14,588 bases of DNA from an uncultured Fusobacterium sp. (GTDB taxonomy: Bacteria; Fusobacteriota; Fusobacteriia; Fusobacteriales; Fusobacteriaceae): assembly GCF_905200055.1 (NCBI RefSeq), contig NZ_CAJKIS010000054.1:1-14588 (forward strand), given 5' to 3'. The notes beneath the pieces were generated by a model, which searched no databases, was not told where the DNA came from, and worked only from the letters and a program-made list of their open reading frames with translations. The stretch's first letter is position 1, and each line of letters opens with the position of its first letter. Below, one piece after another: positions 7,534 through 14,012 of this stretch. The position numbers were made by a program, and so were the translations under genes.

Positions 7534-7562
7534 CCTATAATATTATAGCACTTTTTTGTCAA
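7534..7562 (-). promoter_or_regulatory. Candidate promoter of the bcd-etfBA operon
   Basis: Minus strand: a perfect TTGACA (7562-7557) with either TATAGG (7539-7534) 17 nt away, or a perfect TATAAT (7547-7542) only 9 nt away, which is too close to be used together. The TATAAT lies in a perfect 14-bp palindrome, CTATAATATTATAG (7535-7548). The start would be near 7527, giving a leader of about 300 nt. Confidence 0.45.
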
Positions 7563-7970
7563 AAAATTAACTACTTATTTTTTGTTTTTAGCCGTTCAAA
7601 AATCGTATTTTTAATTTTTATACGTATTGAATGACTTTTTTAAAAACATACAACCTGTCAATTGTATCTCAATATAAGTTATACCAATATTTTAAGTTAA
7701 AGTCAAGTACTATGAAAGAGTTTATATATTTTTTGTTTAATTTTAATCATTTTGTTAGTAAAAAGTAATCAATAATCTTTTTTAATTTCCTTGCTATTAT
7801 TTTAATTTTATTTAATTTTGTATTTTTATATTTTTATAAGATATTTTAATGGCTTTCTATATATTATTTTTATTTTGTATATTATATTTTTTATTTTATG
7901 AGCAACTTTTATTCAATTCCTATTTTTAGCATTATTTATATTAAATTATATTTATTTTTCCATAATAAAT

Positions 7971-7979
7971 TGATATAAT
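7971..7979 (+). promoter_or_regulatory. Candidate extended -10 promoter for the trmN6-like operon
   Basis: TGATATAAT matches the extended -10 form TGnTATAAT exactly. There is no good -35 at 17 nt. Transcription would begin near 7986, so the Shine-Dalgarno GGAGGT (7987-7992) would be at the very 5' end of the mRNA; a promoter further upstream in the A+T-rich region is possible. Confidence 0.35.
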
Positions 7980-8000
7980 TTTAATTGGAGGTAATTATAT

Positions 8001-8735
8001 ATGATATTAAATGAATTAGAAACAGTGGTTAATCTTTTAAATAAGGATATGAAAATAATACAAAGAGTTGATCACTTTGCATTTTCACTAGATTCTCTTC
8101 TAGTTTCAGAATTTGCATCAATAACTAAATATACTAATAAAATTGTAGACTTAGGAACTGGAAATGGAGTGATTCCTCTTTTTCTTTCCAAAAAAACAAA
8201 AGCTAAAATAACAGGAATTGAGATTCAAGAGATTTCTAGTGATTTAGCTAAAAGAAATGTTCAATTAAATAATTTAGAAGATCAAATTTCCATTATAAAT
8301 GATGATATGAAAAATTGGAGAAAATATTTTAGAAATAATTCTATTGACATGGTTATTTCTAATCCTCCATTTTTTAAATTTGATGGAAATGAAAAACAAC
8401 TTAATGATCTTACACAACTTACTCTTGCTAGGCATGAAATTTCTATAACTTTAGAAGAGATTATTCAAACTGCATCTAATCTTTTAAAAGATAAAGGTCA
8501 TTTTGCTTTAGTTCATAGAGTTGATAGATTTATGGATATAATTGAAAATATGAAAAAATATGATATTGAACCTAAAAAAATTCAATTTTGCCACACTAAA
8601 ATAAATAAAGAGGGAAAAATACTTCTTGTAGAGGGAATTAAATATGGTAAACCTGGTTTAAGAATACTTCCACCTTTAATTGCCCACGATAATGATGGAC
8701 AGTATTCAGCTGAAGTTCTTGAAATGTTTAAATAA
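8001..8735 (+). CDS. TrmN6-like tRNA1(Val) adenine-37 N6-methyltransferase
   Basis: Class I SAM-dependent methyltransferase, 244 residues. The SAM-binding motif I is VDLGTGNGVIPL (49-60), the acidic strand-2 residue is in GIEIQ (72-76), and the catalytic NPPF (121-124) marks an N6-adenine (or related amino) methyltransferase. The whole arrangement, including an N-terminal DHFAFSLDSLL substrate segment, fits the YfiC/TrmN6 family, which methylates A37 of tRNA1(Val) in E. coli; the exact target here is inferred. Shine-Dalgarno GGAGGT precedes the ATG by 8 nt. The gene for the ThrE/YjjP-like protein follows 24 nt later with no terminator, so the three plus-strand genes likely form one transcript. 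It could be a relative acting on another nucleic acid, but the family assignment is firm. Confidence 0.85.
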   Translation: MILNELETVVNLLNKDMKIIQRVDHFAFSLDSLLVSEFASITKYTNKIVDLGTGNGVIPLFLSKKTKAKITGIEIQEISSDLAKRNVQLNNLEDQISIINDDMKNWRKYFRNNSIDMVISNPPFFKFDGNEKQLNDLTQLTLARHEISITLEEIIQTASNLLKDKGHFALVHRVDRFMDIIENMKKYDIEPKKIQFCHTKINKEGKILLVEGIKYGKPGLRILPPLIAHDNDGQYSAEVLEMFK

Positions 8736-8759
8736 TTTTTTCATTTTGGGGAGGATTTT

Positions 8760-9515
8760 ATGAATGAAAACAGAATTCTTATTATGGCTAATATGGTAGG
8801 AAAAATGGCACTTCAAAGTGGTGCTGAAACTTATAGAGTAGAAGACATTATAAATAGAATTTGCAAGCATTATGGTCTTAACGCTCAATGTTTTGTTTCT
8901 ATAACTTGTATTATTACTTCTGTAAGAAATTCAAAAGGAGAACTATTCTGCTCTGTAGAACGTGTCCCTAATAGATCTACTAATTTGAACAAAGTTCATT
9001 GCATAAATCAATTAGTAAGAGATATTAAAAAATATACATTAGAAGAATTTACACAAGAAGCTGTAAAAATAGATAAAGAGGTTCCATATAGTAAATTTAT
9101 GTATTTTTTAGCCTACTGTCTTGGAGCCGCTTCCTTTGCCTTATTATTTAAAGGAGGACTTCATGATGCTATATCTGCTTCAATTGGTGGAGGCCTTATA
9201 TTTATAATTTCAGATTTTGCAGCTAAACTACAATCTAATAGTTTCTTTATTAATACTTTAGGAGGATTTATTTGTACCGTTTCTGCCTATTTAGCTTGTA
9301 AGATAAATTTTATAACATCTGTTTCCTATTCTATAATTGGAACTATAATGCTTCTTGTTCCAGGAATTGCCCTTACTAATGCCATTAGAGATCTAGTTGC
9401 TGGCGATCTACTTTCTGGTATTTCAAGAGCTGTTGAGGCTTTTCTAGTTGGAGCTGCATTAGCTATTGGAACAGGTTTTGCTTTATTTATACTTTTAAAG
9501 TTAGGAGGAATATAG
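8760..9515 (+). CDS. ThrE/YjjP-type transporter subunit (larger half)
   Basis: Inner-membrane protein of 251 residues from the threonine/serine exporter family (ThrE, formerly DUF1212). A soluble N-terminal part (1-110) with the family's QSGAETYRVE segment (19-28) is followed by about five membrane helices (about 114-131, 135-152, 163-183, 186-203, 224-246). The conserved LLVPGIALTNAIRD (198-211) and AGDLLSG (214-220) lie near the last helices. In one-piece ThrE proteins this is fused to a C-terminal half; here that half is the next gene, as in E. coli yjjP-yjjB. Known members export threonine and serine, or succinate for YjjPB; the substrate here is not determined. The start uses GGGGAGGA, and the TAG stop directly abuts the next ATG. 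Confidence 0.88.
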   Translation: MNENRILIMANMVGKMALQSGAETYRVEDIINRICKHYGLNAQCFVSITCIITSVRNSKGELFCSVERVPNRSTNLNKVHCINQLVRDIKKYTLEEFTQEAVKIDKEVPYSKFMYFLAYCLGAASFALLFKGGLHDAISASIGGGLIFIISDFAAKLQSNSFFINTLGGFICTVSAYLACKINFITSVSYSIIGTIMLLVPGIALTNAIRDLVAGDLLSGISRAVEAFLVGAALAIGTGFALFILLKLGGI

Positions 9516-10007
9516 ATGTTTCTAGAAATGTTATGGGCTGCTGGAAGCACATTTGCTTTTGGAATACTTTTCAATTTAAAAGGAAAAAAACTGTTTTTTG
9601 CAGGTGTAGGAGGAGCATTAGGTTGGGGAGTTTATATTATTTTTAAAAATGCTGAATATTCAATTCCAGCCTCTTTTATGTTTGCTTCTATGGCTATTAC
9701 CGTCTATTCTGAAATCATAGCTAGAATATTAAAAACTCCTGTAACCTCTACTTTAATTGCTAGTCTTATTCCTTTAGTTCCAGGAAGTGGTGTTTATTTT
9801 ACCATGTCTTATTTTGTAGAAAATAAACTTGATGAAGCTGCTTCTAAAGGAATCGAAACTCTATTAATTACTGCTGCTATAACTGTTGGTATAGTTTTTG
9901 TTTCTACATTTTCACAAATTTATTATAAGATAAGAAGATATAATAAAATCAAAAAAATGATAAAGTTAAGAAAAGCTAAAAAGAAAAAACAGATAAATAA
10001 AATGTAA
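9516..10007 (+). CDS. ThrE/YjjB-type transporter subunit (smaller half)
   Basis: Inner-membrane protein of 163 residues matching the ThrE_2/YjjB half of the exporter. About five hydrophobic segments are visible (roughly 3-20, 27-43, 51-70, 76-98, 114-133), with the conserved LIPLVPGSGVYFTM (84-97). The tail is very basic (KKMIKLRKAKKKK), consistent with a cytoplasmic C-terminus. Its ATG follows the preceding stop codon with no gap and the Shine-Dalgarno AGGAGG lies inside the upstream gene, so translation is probably coupled and the two subunits made in equal amounts. It ends 13 nt before the terminator shared with the convergent histidine kinase gene. The transported substrate cannot be read from the sequence. 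Confidence 0.88.
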   Translation: MFLEMLWAAGSTFAFGILFNLKGKKLFFAGVGGALGWGVYIIFKNAEYSIPASFMFASMAITVYSEIIARILKTPVTSTLIASLIPLVPGSGVYFTMSYFVENKLDEAASKGIETLLITAAITVGIVFVSTFSQIYYKIRRYNKIKKMIKLRKAKKKKQINKM

Positions 10008-10020
10008 TATATTCCCAAAT

Positions 10021-10070
10021 AAAAAACACTCTCTATATTTGGTTCACAAAGCCATAGAAAGTGTTTTTTT
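10021..10070. terminator. Bidirectional terminator between convergent yjjB-like and histidine kinase genes
   Basis: AAAAAACACTCTCTAT (10021-10036) pairs with ATAGAAAGTGTTTTTTT (10054-10070) with one mismatch; GG/CC can close inside. Flanking A-run on the left and T-run on the right give a U-tract in both directions. The right arm ends one base before the kinase stop codon. Confidence 0.88.
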
Positions 10071-10071
10071 A

Positions 10072-11466
10072 TTATTTAAAATTTATTTGAAAGATAAAGA
10101 AACCTCTTTCTTTATCAAATCTTACTTTATATAAATATTGCAAAAGATCCAATATATTTTTTACTATTGATAACCCTAAACCAGTTCCACCATATTTTCT
10201 TTTTCTAGAAAAATCTAATTTATAAAAAGGTTTAAATATTCTCTCCATATTTTCCTCAGAAATATATTCACAACTATTTTCAATAGTTAATATATTGTTT
10301 TTAAAGACAATATTTATTATTGCCCTAGTATCTACATAAGTAATTGAGTTTGTTAAAAGATTATTTACTACTACATCTATTTTTTGTAAATCTTCCTCTA
10401 TTATTTTATCTTCTATATCTATTTTTAACTTTATATTTTTTTCTTCTATATCCAATAAATATTTGTTTAATACACTTTGTAAAAACTCTTTAAAATTAAA
10501 TCTCTCTTTTTTTATTGTGAAAAATTCATGCTCATAACTATGATAAGAATTTAAATCTTTTATCATCTTATCTAGATATAATCCCTCTTTATACATAACA
10601 GAATATATTTTTTCTATCTCTTCTTCATTTATTATAATTTTATCCTGTAAAACTTCTATATATCCATTAATTATTGCTATTGGTGTTTTCAATTCATGAC
10701 TAACTGAATTTATAAATTCCTTTTCAAATTTCATAAATTTTTGATTTTTTTCTAGCTCATATTTTAATTTTTTATTTAATATTTTTAATTCATCATTATT
10801 TTCCTTTAAATTATCTGCCATTGAAGCAATGTTATTTCCTAAAATATTTAATTCATCTTTTCCTTTAAAATCTATACTCTTAGAAAAGTCTAAATTTAAA
10901 ACACGTGTTGAAATATCTTCCAATACCTCTATTGGAACTGCCATTTTCTTTGATATAAAATAAGCTAAAATTAAAATTATCACAACTAAAAAAGGTGTTA
11001 CATAAAAGTACGAAGATAAAATAGTTCTATAAATAACATCTGGAATTACCATCAAAGATGAAATTATAACATATTTATTTCTATCTACTTTCTTTATAAT
11101 ATAAATTCTATCTAAAAGATTAGAAACTCTTTCAAATCTTATTCTAGTATCATTAACTTTTAATTTTTTTAAATCTATCTTCCAAACTTTTCTATTAAAA
11201 TACTCAAATATCTTATAGCCATCTTCTCTAGCATCAATAACTTCAATTTTTATATCTTTCTTTTTCTCTAATTCTTCTTTTTCTCCAGCTTTTAAAGAAT
11301 TTAAAGTATTTTTATTTATAATATAAGTTATTTCACTTAACTCAGAAATTTTCTTGTTTTCAACATACTGTTTCATATAAAGTCCATGAAAACTATACAA
11401 TAATACTAAAGGAATATAAGTAATTATTAGTAATGTAAAAAAAATCTTATAAAATATCTTTTTCAT
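10072..11466 (-). CDS. Membrane-bound sensor histidine kinase
   Basis: 464-residue two-component sensor. A first membrane helix (about 7-27), an extracytoplasmic sensor region (about 28-153) with no domain I recognise, a second helix (about 154-171), a HAMP linker (about 172-225), a coiled stretch, then the dimerisation domain with phospho-accepting His257 in SVSHELKTP. The ATPase domain has the N box VVNNLLTNS (Asn369, Asn373), an F box IFKPFYK (410-416) and the G2 box GGTGLGLS (426-433). The G1 box is degenerate: IENSCEYI (395-402) replaces the usual DNGxGI, a variation I believe occurs in some kinases of low-GC bacteria. The gene follows the regulator gene by 10 nt, and its Shine-Dalgarno AAGGGGAA overlaps the regulator's stop codon, so it is probably translationally coupled. 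The signal is unknown. Confidence 0.94.
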   Translation of the reverse strand: MKKIFYKIFFTLLIITYIPLVLLYSFHGLYMKQYVENKKISELSEITYIINKNTLNSLKAGEKEELEKKKDIKIEVIDAREDGYKIFEYFNRKVWKIDLKKLKVNDTRIRFERVSNLLDRIYIIKKVDRNKYVIISSLMVIPDVIYRTILSSYFYVTPFLVVIILILAYFISKKMAVPIEVLEDISTRVLNLDFSKSIDFKGKDELNILGNNIASMADNLKENNDELKILNKKLKYELEKNQKFMKFEKEFINSVSHELKTPIAIINGYIEVLQDKIIINEEEIEKIYSVMYKEGLYLDKMIKDLNSYHSYEHEFFTIKKERFNFKEFLQSVLNKYLLDIEEKNIKLKIDIEDKIIEEDLQKIDVVVNNLLTNSITYVDTRAIINIVFKNNILTIENSCEYISEENMERIFKPFYKLDFSRKRKYGGTGLGLSIVKNILDLLQYLYKVRFDKERGFFIFQINFK

Positions 11467-11476
11467 TCTATTCCCC

Positions 11477-12136
11477 TTAGTCTATCTCAAATTTATATCC
11501 AATATTTCTAACAGTTTTTATATATTCCTCTCCTATTTTTTTTCTTAAATTTTTTATATGTGCATCTATAATTCTATCGCTTCCTTCAAAATCATATCCC
11601 CATATTTCTACAAGCATCTTCTCTCTTCTCAAAGCTATATTAGAATTTTTTATCATGTACATAAGTATCTCATACTCTTTAGGTGCTAACTCTACTCTTT
11701 CCCCTTCTATGCTCACAGTATGAGAAATATCATTTATCTCTATTTTTCCAACTTTTAAAATATCTTCTTTTCTATTTTCTCTATTTTTTAAAATTGTTTT
11801 TATTCTTGCCAATAATACTTTATTACTAAAAGGTTTAGTTATATAATCATCAGCTCCTAATTCTAGTCCAAATACTTCATCATTTTCGTCAGTTCTAGCA
11901 GTCATAATTATTACTGGTACTGAACTATATTTTTTAATCTCTCTACAGATACTCCATCCATCTTTTTTAGGCAACATAATATCTAATAAAACTAAGTCAA
12001 ATGATTTTGCATAAAAAAGATTTATTCCCTCTTCACCATCTTCAGCCTCTTCAACTTCATATCCAAAAGCTGATAAATATACTCTTAAAATATTCCTAAT
12101 CTCTTTTTCATCTTCTATTATAAGTATTTTTTTCAT
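11477..12136 (-). CDS. OmpR/PhoB-family response regulator
   Basis: Cytoplasmic DNA-binding partner of the downstream kinase, 219 residues. The receiver domain (1-115) has the acidic pair Glu8-Asp9, phospho-acceptor Asp52 (LLDIMLPKKDG), Thr79 (MTAR) and Lys101 (ITKPF). The winged-helix output domain (about 125-219) shows ELAPKEYEILMYM, the recognition-helix region RIIDAHIKNLRKKIG and the closing IKTVRNIGYKF typical of OmpR-type regulators. The start has GGGAG (12145-12149) upstream and an extended -10 promoter 25 nt further. It is the first gene of a two-gene operon and is divergent from the fomA-like porin gene; control of that gene, or of its own operon, is possible but not shown. Targets are unknown. 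Confidence 0.95.
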   Translation of the reverse strand: MKKILIIEDEKEIRNILRVYLSAFGYEVEEAEDGEEGINLFYAKSFDLVLLDIMLPKKDGWSICREIKKYSSVPVIIMTARTDENDEVFGLELGADDYITKPFSNKVLLARIKTILKNRENRKEDILKVGKIEINDISHTVSIEGERVELAPKEYEILMYMIKNSNIALRREKMLVEIWGYDFEGSDRIIDAHIKNLRKKIGEEYIKTVRNIGYKFEID

Positions 12137-12160
12137 ATTTTTACTCCCAGTTTTTTTTAA

Positions 12161-12169
12161 ATTATACCA
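12161..12169 (-). promoter_or_regulatory. Candidate extended -10 promoter of the two-component operon
   Basis: Minus strand TGGTATAAT matches TGnTATAAT. The -35 zone is only T-rich and overlaps a 12-bp-arm palindrome (12177-12202). The start near 12154 gives a short leader before GGGAG. Confidence 0.5.
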
Positions 12170-12482
12170 TACTATTAAATAATAAAAAACTTTTTATTAT
12201 TTTACCATTATAGTTTTATAATTTTAACATCTACTTATAAAAAAAGAATGCATTTTTTATAAAAAAACTTTTATACTTCTAACAAGTTTTATTCGTAAAA
12301 ATCACTTTTTACTAATATAGAATATCTTTCTTAATAAAATTAAAATAATCTTAATATTCTTTTTATGAATAAAAAATTAAAAAAAATCTATATTTATAAC
12401 ATGTTGATTTTATAATTCTATACTATAGTTAATCTATAAGAAAAGTGCTAAGTTTTCTTAAGTTCAAAAATTAAAGGTAGTA

Positions 12483-12488
12483 TATAAT
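12483..12488 (+). promoter_or_regulatory. Candidate -10 element of the porin gene
   Basis: A perfect TATAAT, 92 nt before the porin ATG, sits in the loop of the 12469-12515 inverted repeat. No convincing -35 is seen at normal spacing (TTCAAA at 12464-12469 is too close). A second A+T-rich candidate, TATATA, lies at 12553-12558. The choice is uncertain. Confidence 0.3.
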
Positions 12489-12579
12489 CTCCCATAAAAT
12501 AGACTGCCTTTAATTAATGTTAATAACTGATCTACTTAGTAGACAGTTTATTTATATAAAAGATACAGGGGGTATTTTT

Positions 12580-13725
12580 ATGAAAAAATCTTTATTATTA
12601 GTAGGTGCATTTTTAACAGTAGCTGCTATGGCTCAAGCAAAAGAAGTTGTGCCAGAACCAGTTGTAGTTGAGGAAGCTCCAGTACAAGTTGTTGAAAAAG
12701 AAATAATTGTTTACAGAGACAAAGAAGAAGGATTTAGACCTAATGGATATGTAGATCTTCAATACAGATGGTATGGAGATACTGAAGGACAAAATGAAGA
12801 TATAGGGGATGCTCCAAAAGATTCTACTGCTTGGAATAAAGCTAATAACTATTCAAGAGTTCAACTTCAAGGAAAAATTAATATGACTGAAAACCAATCC
12901 CTTGAATACAGAATAAGAACTTATGATGAACTTGATAAAGAAGAGGAAAGAATCAATAAATCTGGTACTGAAACAAGATTAAGATATTTCTATAACCATG
13001 GATATCTTGGAGATTCTAAAGTTAATTTAACTTCAAGAGTTCACTATAAAAATAATGGACATGATGATAATTCTCAAGAATTAGAATATCAAGCAAGATT
13101 TAATTTTGCTGAATATATGTTTAACAATGACTATATAAAAACTACTGATTTTACAGTAGCTCCAAAATATGGTTACTCTTGGGGAAATGATAACAGCTCA
13201 GATTATGATAATCAATTAGGAGTAGACTTATATACATTCCATGAGTTACCATGGGGATTCACAACAGAATTTAATGTATATGCTACACAACATTTCTATG
13301 GACAAGATCAATATTTTGATGGTGTAGATAAAAAAGATGATAAAAACTTCACAGTTGATGTAGAAGCTTACTTATATCATACTTTACCATTATATACTAA
13401 TAGAAATCTATCAATTGACTTTAATAATGAAGGTGGATATGATGCTTATAACTGGTCAGCAGAAAAGAAATTTGGAACAGCTCACAAAGATGGAAAATAT
13501 GCTAATGATTTAAAAGAAACTGATAAAGGTGTAGGAAAAAATAACTCTAAATATGAAGCATATCTATTATCTACAGTCCAAGCAAACTATCAAGTTACAC
13601 CTAACTTCTTAGTATATGCTGCTGCTGGTGCTGAATATAGAGATTGGACTAATAATTCTGATTCATCAGCTTCTAATTGGAGATGGCAACCAACTGCATT
13701 TGCTGGATTCAAAACTACATTCTAA
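12580..13725 (+). CDS. fomA: FomA-family major outer membrane porin
   Basis: Outer-membrane beta-barrel protein of 381 residues. A signal peptide (1-20, cut likely after AQA, before KEVVPEP) is followed by a Pro/Glu/Val-rich periplasmic-type stretch, then EIIVYRD (41-47) and RPNGYVDLQYRWYG (53-66), which from memory are hallmarks of Fusobacterium nucleatum FomA. The remainder has many alternating aromatic and polar strands (for example TSRVHY, EYMFNNDYIKTTDFTV) and ends in Phe (GFKTTF), the usual barrel-assembly signal. FomA is a voltage-dependent general porin and an adhesin in F. nucleatum; adhesion here is inference. The start at 12580 is chosen for its signal peptide and GGGGGT Shine-Dalgarno (12567-12572). 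A good terminator follows, so it is likely monocistronic. The upstream dyads and the divergent two-component genes may control it. Confidence 0.92.
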   Translation: MKKSLLLVGAFLTVAAMAQAKEVVPEPVVVEEAPVQVVEKEIIVYRDKEEGFRPNGYVDLQYRWYGDTEGQNEDIGDAPKDSTAWNKANNYSRVQLQGKINMTENQSLEYRIRTYDELDKEEERINKSGTETRLRYFYNHGYLGDSKVNLTSRVHYKNNGHDDNSQELEYQARFNFAEYMFNNDYIKTTDFTVAPKYGYSWGNDNSSDYDNQLGVDLYTFHELPWGFTTEFNVYATQHFYGQDQYFDGVDKKDDKNFTVDVEAYLYHTLPLYTNRNLSIDFNNEGGYDAYNWSAEKKFGTAHKDGKYANDLKETDKGVGKNNSKYEAYLLSTVQANYQVTPNFLVYAAAGAEYRDWTNNSDSSASNWRWQPTAFAGFKTTF

Positions 13726-13748
13726 TAATAAAATATTTATATAATTTG

Positions 13749-13783
13749 AGGTGTTAATATTTAAATGTATTAACACCTTTTTT
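13749..13783 (+). terminator. Intrinsic terminator of the porin gene
   Basis: AGGTGTTAATA (13749-13759) pairs perfectly with TATTAACACCT (13768-13778), loop 8, followed by TTTTTT. It starts 23 nt beyond the porin stop codon. A second A/T-only dyad, TTTTTTAC/GTAAAAAA, follows immediately. Confidence 0.9.
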
Positions 13784-13799
13784 ACTTTTTTGTAAAAAA

Positions 13800-13956
13800 A
13801 TATGAGACAAATAAATTGAGTACTTGATAGATTCCAGATCATTTTTTTAATTATTAGGACATTTTAATTTCTATGTAATATACTATTATTAGATACTATG
13901 GATTAGTTTCACCAATATACTACTATTTGACAAAGAACCTTTTTAATATCTAAAAT
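13800..13956. other. Short intergenic stretch between two convergent terminators
   Basis: No gene seen. It holds a near-perfect 14-mer direct repeat (AATATACTATTATT at 13877-13890 and AATATACTACTATT at 13914-13927) and a plus-strand TTGACA (13927-13932) without a good -10 (TAAAAT 18 nt on). Confidence 0.45.
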
Positions 13957-13986
13957 ACAAAAAGAGACCGACATAAAGTCGGTCCC
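13957..13986 (-). terminator. Intrinsic terminator of the pyruvate:ferredoxin oxidoreductase gene
   Basis: GAGACCGAC (13964-13972) pairs with GTCGGTCCC (13978-13986) with one G-U wobble in RNA and a 5-nt loop. On the minus strand it is followed by TTTTTGT. It lies 26 nt after the stop codon. Confidence 0.88.
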
Positions 13987-14012
13987 TAAACTATATTAGA
14001 TATTTAAATCTA

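Larger units (their letters stand above)
7222..8000. other. Long A+T-rich intergenic region between divergent bcd and trmN6-like genes
   Basis: About 780 nt without a plausible gene. The right-hand half (about 7680-7980) is almost pure A+T. The left part (7222-7530) would be the bcd 5' leader if the candidate promoter at 7534-7562 is used. On the minus strand that leader has TCAAAG-type repeats near 7295-7380 and a TAGTTT/AAACTA dyad (7413-7438). An imperfect dyad lies at 7591-7635 (TTCAA...CGTA / TACG...TTGAA) and another, ATACAA/TTGTAT, at 7648-7667. I recognise no known riboswitch here. Confidence 0.6.
12137..12579. other. Divergent control region between response regulator and porin genes
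   Basis: About 440 nt, very A+T-rich, no gene. Inverted repeats, left to right: AAATAATAAAAA/TTTTTATTATTT (12177-12202), TAAGAAAA/TTTTCTTA (12437-12460), a 13-bp stem with one wobble (12469-12481 with 12503-12515), and a 25-nt dyad (12525-12548). TCTTAATA occurs twice, 20 nt apart (12329-12336 and 12349-12356). An in-frame ATG at 12517 could extend the porin by 21 residues, but it has no signal-peptide logic or Shine-Dalgarno, so 12580 is preferred. Confidence 0.6.

Noticed and set aside
8706..8888. Minus-strand open frame over the trmN6-like/ThrE junction
   Set aside because: Opposite the start of a conserved membrane-transport gene; no independent support.
9326..9574. Minus-strand open frame over the junction of the two ThrE halves
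   Set aside because: Opposite conserved transporter sequence; no Shine-Dalgarno or recognisable protein.
12517..12579. Upstream in-frame start for the porin
   Set aside because: It would place 21 residues in front of a textbook signal peptide, while ATG 12580 has a strong GGGGGT Shine-Dalgarno.
13927..13956. Plus-strand promoter TTGACA...TAAAAT between the porin and the oxidoreductase gene
   Set aside because: The spacer is 18 nt with a weak -10, and it would fire into a terminator and antisense to a conserved gene with no plus-strand gene ahead.
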